The notes under the pieces are model-generated. The model saw only the letters and a list, made by a program, of their open reading frames with translations. It was not told where the DNA came from and did no database searches. From Candidatus Nitrosopumilus sp. (GTDB lineage: Archaea; Thermoproteota; Nitrososphaeria; Nitrososphaerales; Nitrosopumilaceae), in assembly GCA_029864805.1 (NCBI GenBank), contig JAOTSS010000051.1:1-13473 (forward strand): DNA of 13,473 nt. Direction: 5' to 3'. This document shows positions 7,190 to 13,242 of this stretch, piece by piece; positions within the stretch are counted from its first letter, which is position 1; each line of letters opens with the position of its first letter. The translations under genes and the position numbers were made by a program.

Positions 7190-7220
7190 ATTTCAAAAAG
7201 ATTGAATTGGTTAAAAAAAC

Positions 7221-7418
7221 TTATTCCAAATTACGCGATGATTTTCGTTTAAACAGATTTACAAATTTTGCAATTGCAGTGTCAATAGGACATGTCTCAC
7301 ACATAGCATTTGACGAATGCTCATCAAGATGTTTTTCAAATCTTTCTCTAGATTCAAAAACCAAATCACATTTTTCACAATAAACTTTATTCACGTTATT
7401 CTTTAATAATTTTTTCAC
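7221..7418 (-). CDS. Small C2H2 zinc-finger protein (65 aa)
   Basis: A classical single C2H2 finger is present: Cys14-x2-Cys17-x12-His30-x3-His34 with the hydrophobic core residues Phe21 and Phe27 in the usual places. A second Cys pair follows (Cys40-E-T-Cys43), then a basic C-terminal tail. The basic N-terminus (KKLLKNN) and tail fit nucleic-acid binding, but a protein-binding role is equally possible for a lone finger. The start is GTG 7418-7416, placed 25.5 nt from the centre of the palindromic TTATAA at 7441-7446 that it shares with the divergent gene at 7469. It is followed by dsbA-like and CSC-membrane genes on the same strand and may be the first gene of that operon, possibly regulating it (inference). 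Confidence 0.8.
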   Translation of the reverse strand: MKKLLKNNVNKVYCEKCDLVFESRERFEKHLDEHSSNAMCETCPIDTAIAKFVNLFKRKSSRNLE

Positions 7419-7437
7419 GATTTTTTTGTGTAACTAG

Positions 7438-7449
7438 TGCTTATAAAGA
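7438..7449. promoter_or_regulatory. Palindromic TATA box shared by two divergent genes
   Basis: TTATAA at 7441-7446, in the context CTTATAAAG, reads the same on both strands. Its centre (7443.5) is exactly 25.5 nt from the first base of GTG 7469 on the plus strand and 25.5 nt from the first base of GTG 7418 on the minus strand. Both distances fit leaderless archaeal transcripts, and no other good TATA box is seen in the 50-bp gap. Confidence 0.7.
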
Positions 7450-7468
7450 TCCTGTTGAAAATCAAAAT

Positions 7469-7768
7469 GTGATTAAAATTCTAGATAAACTTGTTACAGG
7501 GTTTTTTATTGTGACATTGGGAATTTTGTGGTATTGTAGTTCAAAGGATCAAGTTAACCCTAGTCAATACACCATCATAGTCTATGATGTGTTTGGAAAG
7601 CAATCAAAGATTGACGGAATAAGAACCAGATTTAAAACAATAGATGTTGCACAAAGTTACATTTCAGAATATCAAAAACGTTTTGAGGGTCACAGTTTTT
7701 CAATGGTTCAAGAAATCCCCATAATTAAAAATACAGGTTATAGAGTTTTTAAAAAAATTCAAAGGTAA
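7469..7768 (+). CDS. Membrane-anchored small protein of unknown function (99 aa)
   Basis: One hydrophobic segment at about 8-23 (VTGFFIVTLGILWYC) anchors the N-terminus. The soluble part has an alternating beta/alpha pattern, with YTIIVYDVFGKQSKIDGIRT (34-53), a helix DVAQSYISEYQKRF and a final strand region ending GYRVFKKIQR. This is a compact ferredoxin-like or SPOR-like size, but no family is recognised. The start is GTG 7469 (the overlapping ATG at 7467 reads straight into a stop), fixed by the TATA box 25.5 nt upstream. The 3' end overlaps the convergent C2H2 gene by 10 nt. Sharing a promoter with the 65-aa C2H2 protein suggests co-expression. Confidence 0.72.
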   Translation: MIKILDKLVTGFFIVTLGILWYCSSKDQVNPSQYTIIVYDVFGKQSKIDGIRTRFKTIDVAQSYISEYQKRFEGHSFSMVQEIPIIKNTGYRVFKKIQR

Positions 7769-8127
7769 TGGATTCTCATGTGAACATCAAGTTCAACTTG
7801 ATATCTTGTGATAAATCCACAGTGAGTGCACGAAAACATTTCAGACTGATCAGCAGAATCTCGTTCTATCACTCTACCTGAAATTGATGTAATGTCAATT
7901 TTTCCATTATTCGAAATCACAGCAAAGTTATTTTTTTCATCTATAGAGTCTAGATATTCTTTAATGGCAGAAATTACCACATCAATATCAAGAGTATCAT
8001 CATCATCAAAAGTAGATAGCGTGAATTGATGTTGTTTAAGAGTAGGAATGGCTTCTACTTTATCTGCAACATATACAAGTAATTCATTTTTTATTGATGG
8101 AACATCTTTGCAATCTATTGTGAGCAT
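7759..8127 (-). CDS. Protein with C-terminal C2H2 zinc finger
   Basis: The N-terminal domain (about 1-95) is an unrecognised alpha/beta region with acidic DDDDTLDIDVV. The C-terminus carries a single classical finger: Cys-x2-Cys-x12-His-x3-His in MFSCTHCGFITRYQVELDVH then MRIHYL, ending one residue short of a free tail. I placed the start at ATG 8127 (MLTIDCKDV, 122 aa) because the TATA-like TAAAATATT centred near 8152 lies 25 nt upstream. A TTG at 8148 would add seven residues but would sit on the TATA box. Its finger has the same spacing as that of the 65-aa protein at 7221-7418, but the domain arrangement is reversed. The role is unknown, possibly regulatory. The gene overlaps the convergent plus-strand gene by 10 nt. 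Confidence 0.78.
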   Translation of the reverse strand: MLTIDCKDVPSIKNELLVYVADKVEAIPTLKQHQFTLSTFDDDDTLDIDVVISAIKEYLDSIDEKNNFAVISNNGKIDITSISGRVIERDSADQSEMFSCTHCGFITRYQVELDVHMRIHYL

Positions 8128-8146
8128 AATATTTGAAAAACGGGTC

Positions 8147-8156
8147 AATATTTTAG
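8147..8156 (-). promoter_or_regulatory. TATA box of the 122-aa C2H2 gene
   Basis: CTAAAATATT on the minus strand is centred about 25 nt before ATG 8127. This spacing favours the ATG over the longer TTG start at 8148. Confidence 0.5.
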
Positions 8157-8209
8157 TCTACCAATGATTGAAAATGATTATTATGGTTTGATATTGTGAG
8201 TTTGAATAG

Positions 8210-8596
8210 ATGGGCGATTCAGAAACATTTGGAGTTGAGAAAGGTTACGGAGAAGAGATTGTGTCATGGTTAAACAATCAGGCCAAGGTTCAAGGAGTAA
8301 AACTTGAAGCTAGACTGTATGGATATGAAATTTCTACTAAAAATTTTGGAGATTTTGAAATGTTTTCATGGATTGGAGATGTGCAAATCGCAAGAAAGAT
8401 GATCATCAAAGCAAGTAAAAGATTCAAGGTAAAAGTAATCGAGGGAGGATACAAACCAAAAGAAAAAATACTAAGATTGAAAAAATTTGATTTTGCCAAA
8501 GTCAAAAAAGGAGATAAGACCATAGGACAATTAGAATTTGTCTCATCAAGATTTGGAAATAATCAATGGGAGATTCAAGATGAAGAACGTCATTAA
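8210..8596 (+). CDS. Conserved-looking protein of unknown function (128 aa)
   Basis: I do not recognise the family. The protein is soluble, with no Cys and no membrane segment. The order is a helix YGEEIVSWLNNQAKVQG (about 13-29), strands LEARLYGYEIS, an aromatic patch FEMFSWIGDVQ (about 49-59), a basic helix IARKMIIKASKRFKVKVIEG, and a Lys-rich C-terminal region. ATG 8210 is the first reasonable start; an AT-rich ATTATTATG about 30 nt upstream is a weak TATA candidate. It is divergent from the C2H2 gene, and its stop (8594-8596) overlaps the likely promoter of the next gene, so the two plus-strand genes may be transcribed separately. Confidence 0.75.
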   Translation: MGDSETFGVEKGYGEEIVSWLNNQAKVQGVKLEARLYGYEISTKNFGDFEMFSWIGDVQIARKMIIKASKRFKVKVIEGGYKPKEKILRLKKFDFAKVKKGDKTIGQLEFVSSRFGNNQWEIQDEERH

Positions 8597-8600
8597 AATA
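8592..8600 (+). promoter_or_regulatory. TATA-like box of the dehydrogenase gene
   Basis: ATTAAAATA overlaps the stop codon of the preceding gene and is centred about 27 nt before ATG 8624, as expected for a leaderless start. Confidence 0.4.
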
Positions 8601-8623
8601 GCAATTACAGGGAATTATAAAAA

Positions 8624-9502
8624 ATGAAGAAGATAGGCATTATTGGTTTAGGAATGTTGGGAAATGCAGTAGCACTGCATTTGTTAGATTCAGGTTTTGA
8701 CGTAACAGTGTACAATAGAACAAAAGAAAAAACAATGCAAATCAAAGAGAAAGGAGCTAAAGTTGCATTATCACCTAAAGAACTTGCAGAGAACGTTGAA
8801 CTTGCCATTATTGTAGTAAAAGATACAGATGCAGTAAAACAAGTGTCTTTTGAAAAAGACGGAGTAATTGAGAGTAAAAATGAAAAGTTAATTGTTGCAG
8901 ATATGAGTACCATTAACCCATCAGAATCAAAAAACATTTCAGAAAAATTTCTAGAGCATAACATTCAGAAATTAGATATTCCTGTAATGGGGGGACCAAA
9001 TGTTGCAATTACTGGAGATTTAGTCATGATGGCATCAGGAGATAAGAATACTTTTGAAAATTGTGAAGACGTTTTTTACAATATTGCAAACAAAGTATTT
9101 TTCATAGGAGAAAGTGGAGTTGCACATTCAGTCAAGCTTGCTATGAATCTTCAAATAACCATGCTTGCACTAGCCCTATCAGAGGGGATCACTTTTATCA
9201 AAAAATCAAAGGTCGATCCTAAAGTATTTCTTGAAATTTTAAACTCTACATATTTTAAAACAGGGATGAGTGAAAAAAAAGCATACAAAATGGCAGATGG
9301 TAAATACAGTGCAACATTTACACTTGCAAATCTAAAAAAAGACATCAGTACAATTACAGAAACTGCCAAAACTATAGGAATAAAACTTCCAATGATTGAA
9401 AAAGCTGAAGAATTGTACGAAAATGCACTAAAAGAAGGACTAGGAGAAGTAGATTATACAGGAATAATTGAACATATTAAAAGAATCAACGATTCCAAAT
9501 AA
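8624..9502 (+). CDS. 3-hydroxyisobutyrate dehydrogenase-family NAD(P)-dependent reductase
   Basis: This is a cytoplasmic beta-hydroxyacid dehydrogenase-family enzyme that oxidises or reduces a short hydroxy acid or semialdehyde using NAD(P). The N-terminal Rossmann fold opens MKKIGIIGLGMLGNAVALHL with the dinucleotide motif G8-x-G10-x2-G13. VYNRTKEK (29-36) places Asn-Arg-Thr after the second strand, a pattern often seen with NADP preference. The substrate loop is DIPVMGGP (118-125). The catalytic Lys171 lies in SVKLAMNLQ, with Asn175 one turn on. The all-helical C-terminal domain is complete, so the 292-aa length is normal. Substrate is uncertain: succinic or malonic semialdehyde, glyoxylate and hydroxyisobutyrate are all possible. 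An SDR follows after 61 nt with its own promoter. Confidence 0.9.
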   Translation: MKKIGIIGLGMLGNAVALHLLDSGFDVTVYNRTKEKTMQIKEKGAKVALSPKELAENVELAIIVVKDTDAVKQVSFEKDGVIESKNEKLIVADMSTINPSESKNISEKFLEHNIQKLDIPVMGGPNVAITGDLVMMASGDKNTFENCEDVFYNIANKVFFIGESGVAHSVKLAMNLQITMLALALSEGITFIKKSKVDPKVFLEILNSTYFKTGMSEKKAYKMADGKYSATFTLANLKKDISTITETAKTIGIKLPMIEKAEELYENALKEGLGEVDYTGIIEHIKRINDSK

Positions 9503-9533
9503 AACCAAAATGACGAATAAAGTTAAACAAAAA

Positions 9534-9542
9534 TTCTATAAG
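9534..9542 (+). promoter_or_regulatory. TATA box of the SDR gene
   Basis: TTCTATAAG is centred 25.5 nt upstream of ATG 9564, giving a leaderless start. The spacing is the same as for several other genes in the window. Confidence 0.55.
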
Positions 9543-9563
9543 TTATGAGTTATTTGTGTTATT

Positions 9564-10325
9564 ATGAGACTAAATGATAAAGTAGCCATAGTTACAGGTG
9601 CATCAAGTGACATAGGCAAAGGTATTGTGAAGAGATTTACTGAGGAAGGGGCAAAGGTAGTTCTAGTTGCAAGAAGCCTAGAAGGATTAGAAAAAGCTAG
9701 AAAAGAAATTGGAAATGAAGAATTAACAGCCTCAATAACGTGTGATTTGACTGATGAATCACAAGCACTCCAAGCAGTCAATCAAATCATGGACACATAT
9801 GGTAAAATCGATATTTTAGTAAATAATGCAGGAGCAATTAATGATCCAGTGCATTTTCACGAAATGAAAGATTCTGAAATTAAAAAACTCATTGACGTAA
9901 ATTTGTTAGGGGTGTTTCACATGACAAAAGCAGTTCTTTCAAAAATGTCAGAGGGAAAAAGGGGGGCAATTGTAAATGTAGGCTCCATATCAAGTGAAAG
10001 AGCAATACCAAGAGTACATTTGGCAGTATATTCAGCTACCAAGGCAGCAATTTCCATGTTTACAAAATCAATTGCAGTAGAATATGCAAGAAGGAACATT
10101 AGATGTAATTCTGTAAATCCAGGAATTATCAATTCAGGAATGATCAAACCATATCTAGATGATCCTCAAGCAAGAAAAGTTCTTGAAGAGAGATTACCTC
10201 TTGCAAGAATTGGAGAGCCGGAAGATGTTGCAAATGCTGTGCTTTATTTGGCATCAGATGAAGCAAATTGGGTAACAGGAACCATTCTAAATGTAGATGG
10301 TGGCAAGACAGCTTCAGAAGGATAA
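9564..10325 (+). CDS. Short-chain dehydrogenase/reductase, FabG-like
   Basis: This is a cytoplasmic classical SDR of 253 aa, probably reducing a keto group or oxidising an alcohol with NAD(P)H. Visible motifs are TGASSDIG (11-18) in the cofactor loop, with Asp in the third Gly position as in some SDRs. VARS (35-38) follows the second strand, where Arg favours NADP. NNAG is at 87-90 and Asn113 in DVNLLG. The catalytic set is Ser143 in GSISS and Tyr156-x3-Lys160 in [14 protein letters not shown] (184-192) and the C-terminal [14 protein letters not shown] are typical of FabG-like enzymes. The substrate is unknown; archaea lack a standard FAS II, so a role in other hydroxyacyl or polyketide-like chemistry is possible. 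The last 12 nt overlap the convergent DUF99 gene. Confidence 0.93.
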   Translation: MRLNDKVAIVTGASSDIGKGIVKRFTEEGAKVVLVARSLEGLEKARKEIGNEELTASITCDLTDESQALQAVNQIMDTYGKIDILVNNAGAINDPVHFHEMKDSEIKKLIDVNLLGVFHMTKAVLSKMSEGKRGAIVNVGSISSERAIPRVHLAVYSATKAAISMFTKSIAVEYARRNIRCNSVNPGIINSGMIKPYLDDPQARKVLEERLPLARIGEPEDVANAVLYLASDEANWVTGTILNVDGGKTASEG

Positions 10326-10895
10326 TCCTTTTTCAAGTAGCGTTTTTGCAAGTAAACGAGATACACGAATAGGTTCTGGGATAGAACCATGTAAGGTCAA
10401 ATCATTAAGAAGATGCATCACCTCATTTAGTGTACACCCTTCCATCCTAACAAAAATATCATTATAAGTATGCAAAGTAATTTTTTCTCGCTTACCCAAT
10501 TTATGATATTTAGAAATTTTAGATTCAAATGAATTTGGAAAATAATGTTTAAGAGTATCTTCAATTCCAAGAGAATCACGGTATGAAACTCCAATTATTG
10601 GAATGTTTAGAGAATAAAATAATTTTTTGATATCTATAATATTATACATGGAAATGATCAAACCAGAGATCAACACATAACTGACATCAGGCCTATCAAG
10701 TTCATCATACATCTTTAGTATAGAATCAGTAGCATCGTCACCACCTAATGTTGCACTTCCAAATACAAAATCATCAATAATGAAATCTCGTCTCATCACG
10801 ATTCCAGATAAAATAGATTTTGATGAATTTGGAGTAAAGCTTTCAGCAATAGCAAGCCCCCTTAACCCTTTTTTTTCAAGATGAAGAGATCTCAT
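10314..10895 (-). CDS. DUF99 (UPF0215) protein, endonuclease dU-like
   Basis: This is a member of the archaeal DUF99 family, which has an endonuclease V-like fold and is often annotated as endonuclease dU acting on uracil or deaminated DNA. Family signatures are visible in order: GLAIAESF (13-20), an Arg-Arg-Asp pair after the second strand (35-37), TLGGDDATDSI (49-59), ISGLIISMYNIID (76-88), VSYRDSLG (103-110) and the C-terminal HGSIPEPIRVSRLLAK (169-184). Length (193 aa) is normal and no key motif is missing. The ATG at 10895 lies inside the end of a 41-aa membrane-protein ORF (20-nt overlap), so translation is probably coupled. It overlaps the convergent SDR by 12 nt. The enzymatic role is known for few family members and is inferred here. 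Confidence 0.85.
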   Translation of the reverse strand: MRSLHLEKKGLRGLAIAESFTPNSSKSILSGIVMRRDFIIDDFVFGSATLGGDDATDSILKMYDELDRPDVSYVLISGLIISMYNIIDIKKLFYSLNIPIIGVSYRDSLGIEDTLKHYFPNSFESKISKYHKLGKREKITLHTYNDIFVRMEGCTLNEVMHLLNDLTLHGSIPEPIRVSRLLAKTLLEKGLSF

Positions 10896-11001
10896 TGTTC
10901 TTTGCCCTCAAATATGCACGGTAGCTTAGTCCAGAAATCACCATAATAATTCCAGTAATGGCAGACCACATTACAAAAGATGAGATTTGAGATTCATCCA
11001 T
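10876..11001 (-). CDS. 41-aa single-pass membrane protein overlapping DUF99
   Basis: This small ORF starts at ATG 11001 and reads MDESQISSFVMWSAITGIIM then VISGLSYRAYLRAKNNEISSS. It has a polar N-terminus, one hydrophobic helix (about 9-26) and a basic then polar C-terminal tail, so it would sit with the tail in the cytoplasm. Its stop lies 20 nt inside the start of the DUF99 gene in another frame, an arrangement that suggests an operon with coupled translation. A perfect 14-bp palindrome lies just upstream (11008-11021). No family was recognised. The positive-inside pattern and clean hydrophobic block make it a credible gene despite its size. Confidence 0.6.
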   Translation of the reverse strand: MDESQISSFVMWSAITGIIMVISGLSYRAYLRAKNNEISSS

Positions 11002-11007
11002 AAAGTG

Positions 11008-11021
11008 TTACAAATTTGTAA
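11008..11021. promoter_or_regulatory. 14-bp perfect palindrome upstream of the 41-aa/DUF99 operon
   Basis: TTACAAATTTGTAA is self-complementary over all 14 bases and lies 7-20 nt upstream of ATG 11001, between that start and the expected TATA position. It has the size of a binding site for a dimeric regulator, but no protein is assigned. Confidence 0.4.
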
Positions 11022-11102
11022 ACATCTAAAGTTTCGGTTCACGAATATAGTCAATTCAACATTACCTGAAACATCTAAATAGATTTGATACCGATGAAAT
11101 TT

Positions 11103-11312
11103 ATGCCTGAATTCATATGTCCTGACTGTGGAAAACGCCTATTTCATGAAAATGAAACAACATTAAAGGTAGAAGAGACAATACATTCAAAATTCTGCAG
11201 AAAGAGCGAGGGAGAAACTCACAGTTACATGCACAGAGATTTAGCACATATGCAGACTTTTGATTCAGAAAGAGAAAACGATACTTCAGGCACTCCAGTT
11301 TTAAAGAAATAA
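11103..11312 (+). CDS. Small zinc-binding protein (69 aa)
   Basis: The protein begins MPEFICPDCGKRLFHENETT. Cys6-x2-Cys9 together with His29 and Cys33 (HSKFC) form a probable C2HC zinc site near the N-terminus. The rest is polar and charged with several His and Met (HSYMHRDLAHMQ) and no membrane segment. The function is not recognised. I chose ATG 11103 because the TATA-like TCTAAATAG at 11074-11082 lies 25 nt upstream. In-frame TTG 11085 and ATG 11094 would add six or three residues but sit close to that box. It precedes the geranylgeranyl reductase, which has its own TATA box, so an operon is not required. Confidence 0.72.
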   Translation: MPEFICPDCGKRLFHENETTLKVEETIHSKFCRKSEGETHSYMHRDLAHMQTFDSERENDTSGTPVLKK

Positions 11313-11331
11313 TTTCACAGAAATTACTCAA

Positions 11332-11341
11332 AATTATATTC
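11332..11341 (+). promoter_or_regulatory. TATA box of the geranylgeranyl reductase gene
   Basis: AATTATATTC is centred about 28 nt upstream of TTG 11365 and supports that non-ATG start as leaderless. Confidence 0.5.
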
Positions 11342-11364
11342 TAGGGATTATTGATAGAGTTAAG

Positions 11365-12585
11365 TTGTCTGAAGAACATCATTATGATTTAGTTATAGTA
11401 GGAGGAGGACCAGCAGGATTATCAGCTGCAGATGTAGCTGCAAAAAATGGAATTAAAGTGGCCCTAATAGAAAAAGAAAATTCAATTGCAGAAACTGTTA
11501 GAACAAGTGGAGTCACATGGATTCAGAATATCAAAGAGTTCGGAATTCCAGACGACTGTTTTAATCCAATTAAAAACTTCTCATTTTGTTCACCAAACAA
11601 CGAGGTTACGATTAGTGATTCAGTTCCACGAGCTGCAGTTTTAGATGTGAGAAAAACATACAGATGGTTAGCACAGCAAGCAAAGCAGTCAGGTACAGAC
11701 ATCTTTGTAAAAATTAATGTTAATGATGTAATCAAAAATGAAAGAGGGGACATTATAGGAGTTAGTGGTATTGGACCAAATGGAAAAATTACGTTTCATT
11801 CAAAAATAGTAATTGACGCAAGTGGATTTCAGTCTACGGTTTGCAAAGCTATGGGTTTTGTAACTCAATGGAAAAGGTTTGGAGCAGGAGCAGAATATGA
11901 GGTAAAAGCAGAAAATGTAGAATCAGACACATGGTGGTTGATGGTAGGTCAACAATACTCACCGGCTGGATATGCTTGGATTTTTCCTTTAGGAAACAAC
12001 ATTGTTAGAATTGGGGTAGGCGTTGGAAAACCAGAATCAAGTATAGACCCAACTCAAAGACTAAAAGAACTGATGAATTCAAAAATAGGTCCGATTAAAA
12101 GATTAGGAAAAATATCACCAATAGAGTTTCATTATGGATTGATTCCAAACGATGGTTTGTCAAGAAAGACGGTGTTTAACAATTTGATTTTAGTGGGAGA
12201 TTCTGCAGGCCAAGCAAATCCTTTAGTTTTAGAAGGAATAAGATATGCAATAAAATTTGGCAGAGTTGCTGGAAAAGTTGCGTCAGACGCAATCAGATCA
12301 GGGAATACAGACAAAGATGCATTATATCCCTATGAAGAAAACTGGAGAAAAGAGATAGAATCAAAAATTAACTCCGCAGGAAAAGTACAGGATAGATGGA
12401 TTGGATTATCTGATGAAGAATGGGATAAAGAATTAGATATCATTAAAGAATTGAAACCTGAGGAGTTCATAGATTTTATAAAAGCTGAATTTGGGTTATC
12501 AAACATGATAAAGTTGGCAACTCACCATCCAAAGCTTGCAGTAAGACAACTATTCAATTTAGTGAAAGGAAAAAAATCACAATAA
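11365..12585 (+). CDS. Geranylgeranyl reductase family FAD-dependent oxidoreductase
   Basis: This flavoprotein of the geranylgeranyl/digeranylgeranylglycerophospholipid reductase group saturates double bonds in isoprenoid chains. The FAD-binding Rossmann motif is VIVGGGPAGLSAADVA (10-25), and LIEKE ends the second strand. VIDASG (149-154) and the late FAD motif VGDSAGQANPLVLEGIRYA (277-295) are both present. The substrate-face motif SPAGYAWIFPLG (199-210) is the family PxxYxWxFP pattern. Length of 406 aa is normal, with a helical C-terminal extension (about 330-406). The start is TTG 11365, giving SEEHHYDLVIVGGG. The methyltransferase begins 2 nt after the stop. Thaumarchaeal genomes carry several paralogues acting on membrane lipids or on the saturated menaquinone side chain; which one this is cannot be told. 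Confidence 0.92.
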   Translation: MSEEHHYDLVIVGGGPAGLSAADVAAKNGIKVALIEKENSIAETVRTSGVTWIQNIKEFGIPDDCFNPIKNFSFCSPNNEVTISDSVPRAAVLDVRKTYRWLAQQAKQSGTDIFVKINVNDVIKNERGDIIGVSGIGPNGKITFHSKIVIDASGFQSTVCKAMGFVTQWKRFGAGAEYEVKAENVESDTWWLMVGQQYSPAGYAWIFPLGNNIVRIGVGVGKPESSIDPTQRLKELMNSKIGPIKRLGKISPIEFHYGLIPNDGLSRKTVFNNLILVGDSAGQANPLVLEGIRYAIKFGRVAGKVASDAIRSGNTDKDALYPYEENWRKEIESKINSAGKVQDRWIGLSDEEWDKELDIIKELKPEEFIDFIKAEFGLSNMIKLATHHPKLAVRQLFNLVKGKKSQ

Positions 12586-12587
12586 AG

Positions 12588-13217
12588 ATGGACAAAGTTA
12601 GAAAAACATTTGATAAGTGGGCTCAAAATGGAAGAGCCGAATTAATGGAATTAGAGCATGGAAAGAACGTTTCAAAATTTTTACAAACCATATCATTTGA
12701 CAAACCATTTACATTTCTAGATGTAGGTTGTGGGAATGGATGGGTTGTAAAGAAGATTGCCAGAGAGAAAAATTGCAGAAAAGCGATAGGCATTGACAAA
12801 AGTAAAAAAATGATTATTCAAGCTAAACAAAATAAAGAGAGCAATAATGAATATTACATTCATACAGATATAGAATCAATGAATTACAATGGAAAATTTG
12901 ATTTTGTATTCTCAATGGAATCCCTTTATTATGCAGATTCAGTTGAAGTTGCACTGAAAAAAATATTCAAACTACTAAAGCCAGGAGGGAATTTTTTCTG
13001 CGGTACGGACTTTTATTCAGATAACAAAGCCACTGCTAAATGGGCAAAAATCATGAAAATACAGATGCATTTGCATTCAAAAAAAGAGTGGAAAGAGTTT
13101 TTCAAAAACACAGGATTCATAGTAAAAACAAAGCAAGTCAAAGATTTGAAAAGCAGAAAAAAATGGAAACAGGAATTTGGGACGTTGTTCATAATAGGCA
13201 CAAAACCTCCAAAGTAA
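12588..13217 (+). CDS. Class I SAM-dependent methyltransferase
   Basis: The Rossmann-type methyltransferase domain is complete. Motif I is FLDVGCGNGW (43-52). Asp70 in IGIDKSKKM ends the second strand, TDIES (93-97) follows the third, FDFVFSMESLYY (104-115) is motif II and LLKPGG (129-134) motif III. A basic C-terminal part (about 150-200) lacks a membrane segment. The N-terminal FDKWAQNGRAELME resembles the start of UbiE-like and small-molecule methyltransferases. The ATG lies 2 nt after the geranylgeranyl reductase stop, so the two form an operon. A shared isoprenoid substrate such as menaquinone is plausible but only inferred. The stop overlaps the TATA box of the RNase P RNA gene. Confidence 0.9.
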   Translation: MDKVRKTFDKWAQNGRAELMELEHGKNVSKFLQTISFDKPFTFLDVGCGNGWVVKKIAREKNCRKAIGIDKSKKMIIQAKQNKESNNEYYIHTDIESMNYNGKFDFVFSMESLYYADSVEVALKKIFKLLKPGGNFFCGTDFYSDNKATAKWAKIMKIQMHLHSKKEWKEFFKNTGFIVKTKQVKDLKSRKKWKQEFGTLFIIGTKPPK

Positions 13218-13221
13218 TATT
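13213..13221 (+). promoter_or_regulatory. TATA-like promoter of the RNase P RNA gene
   Basis: The AGTAATATT stretch overlaps the methyltransferase stop codon. It is centred about 26 nt before the predicted RNA 5' end near 13243. Confidence 0.4.
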
Positions 13222-13242
13222 CAAATTCAATCAAGAATTACA

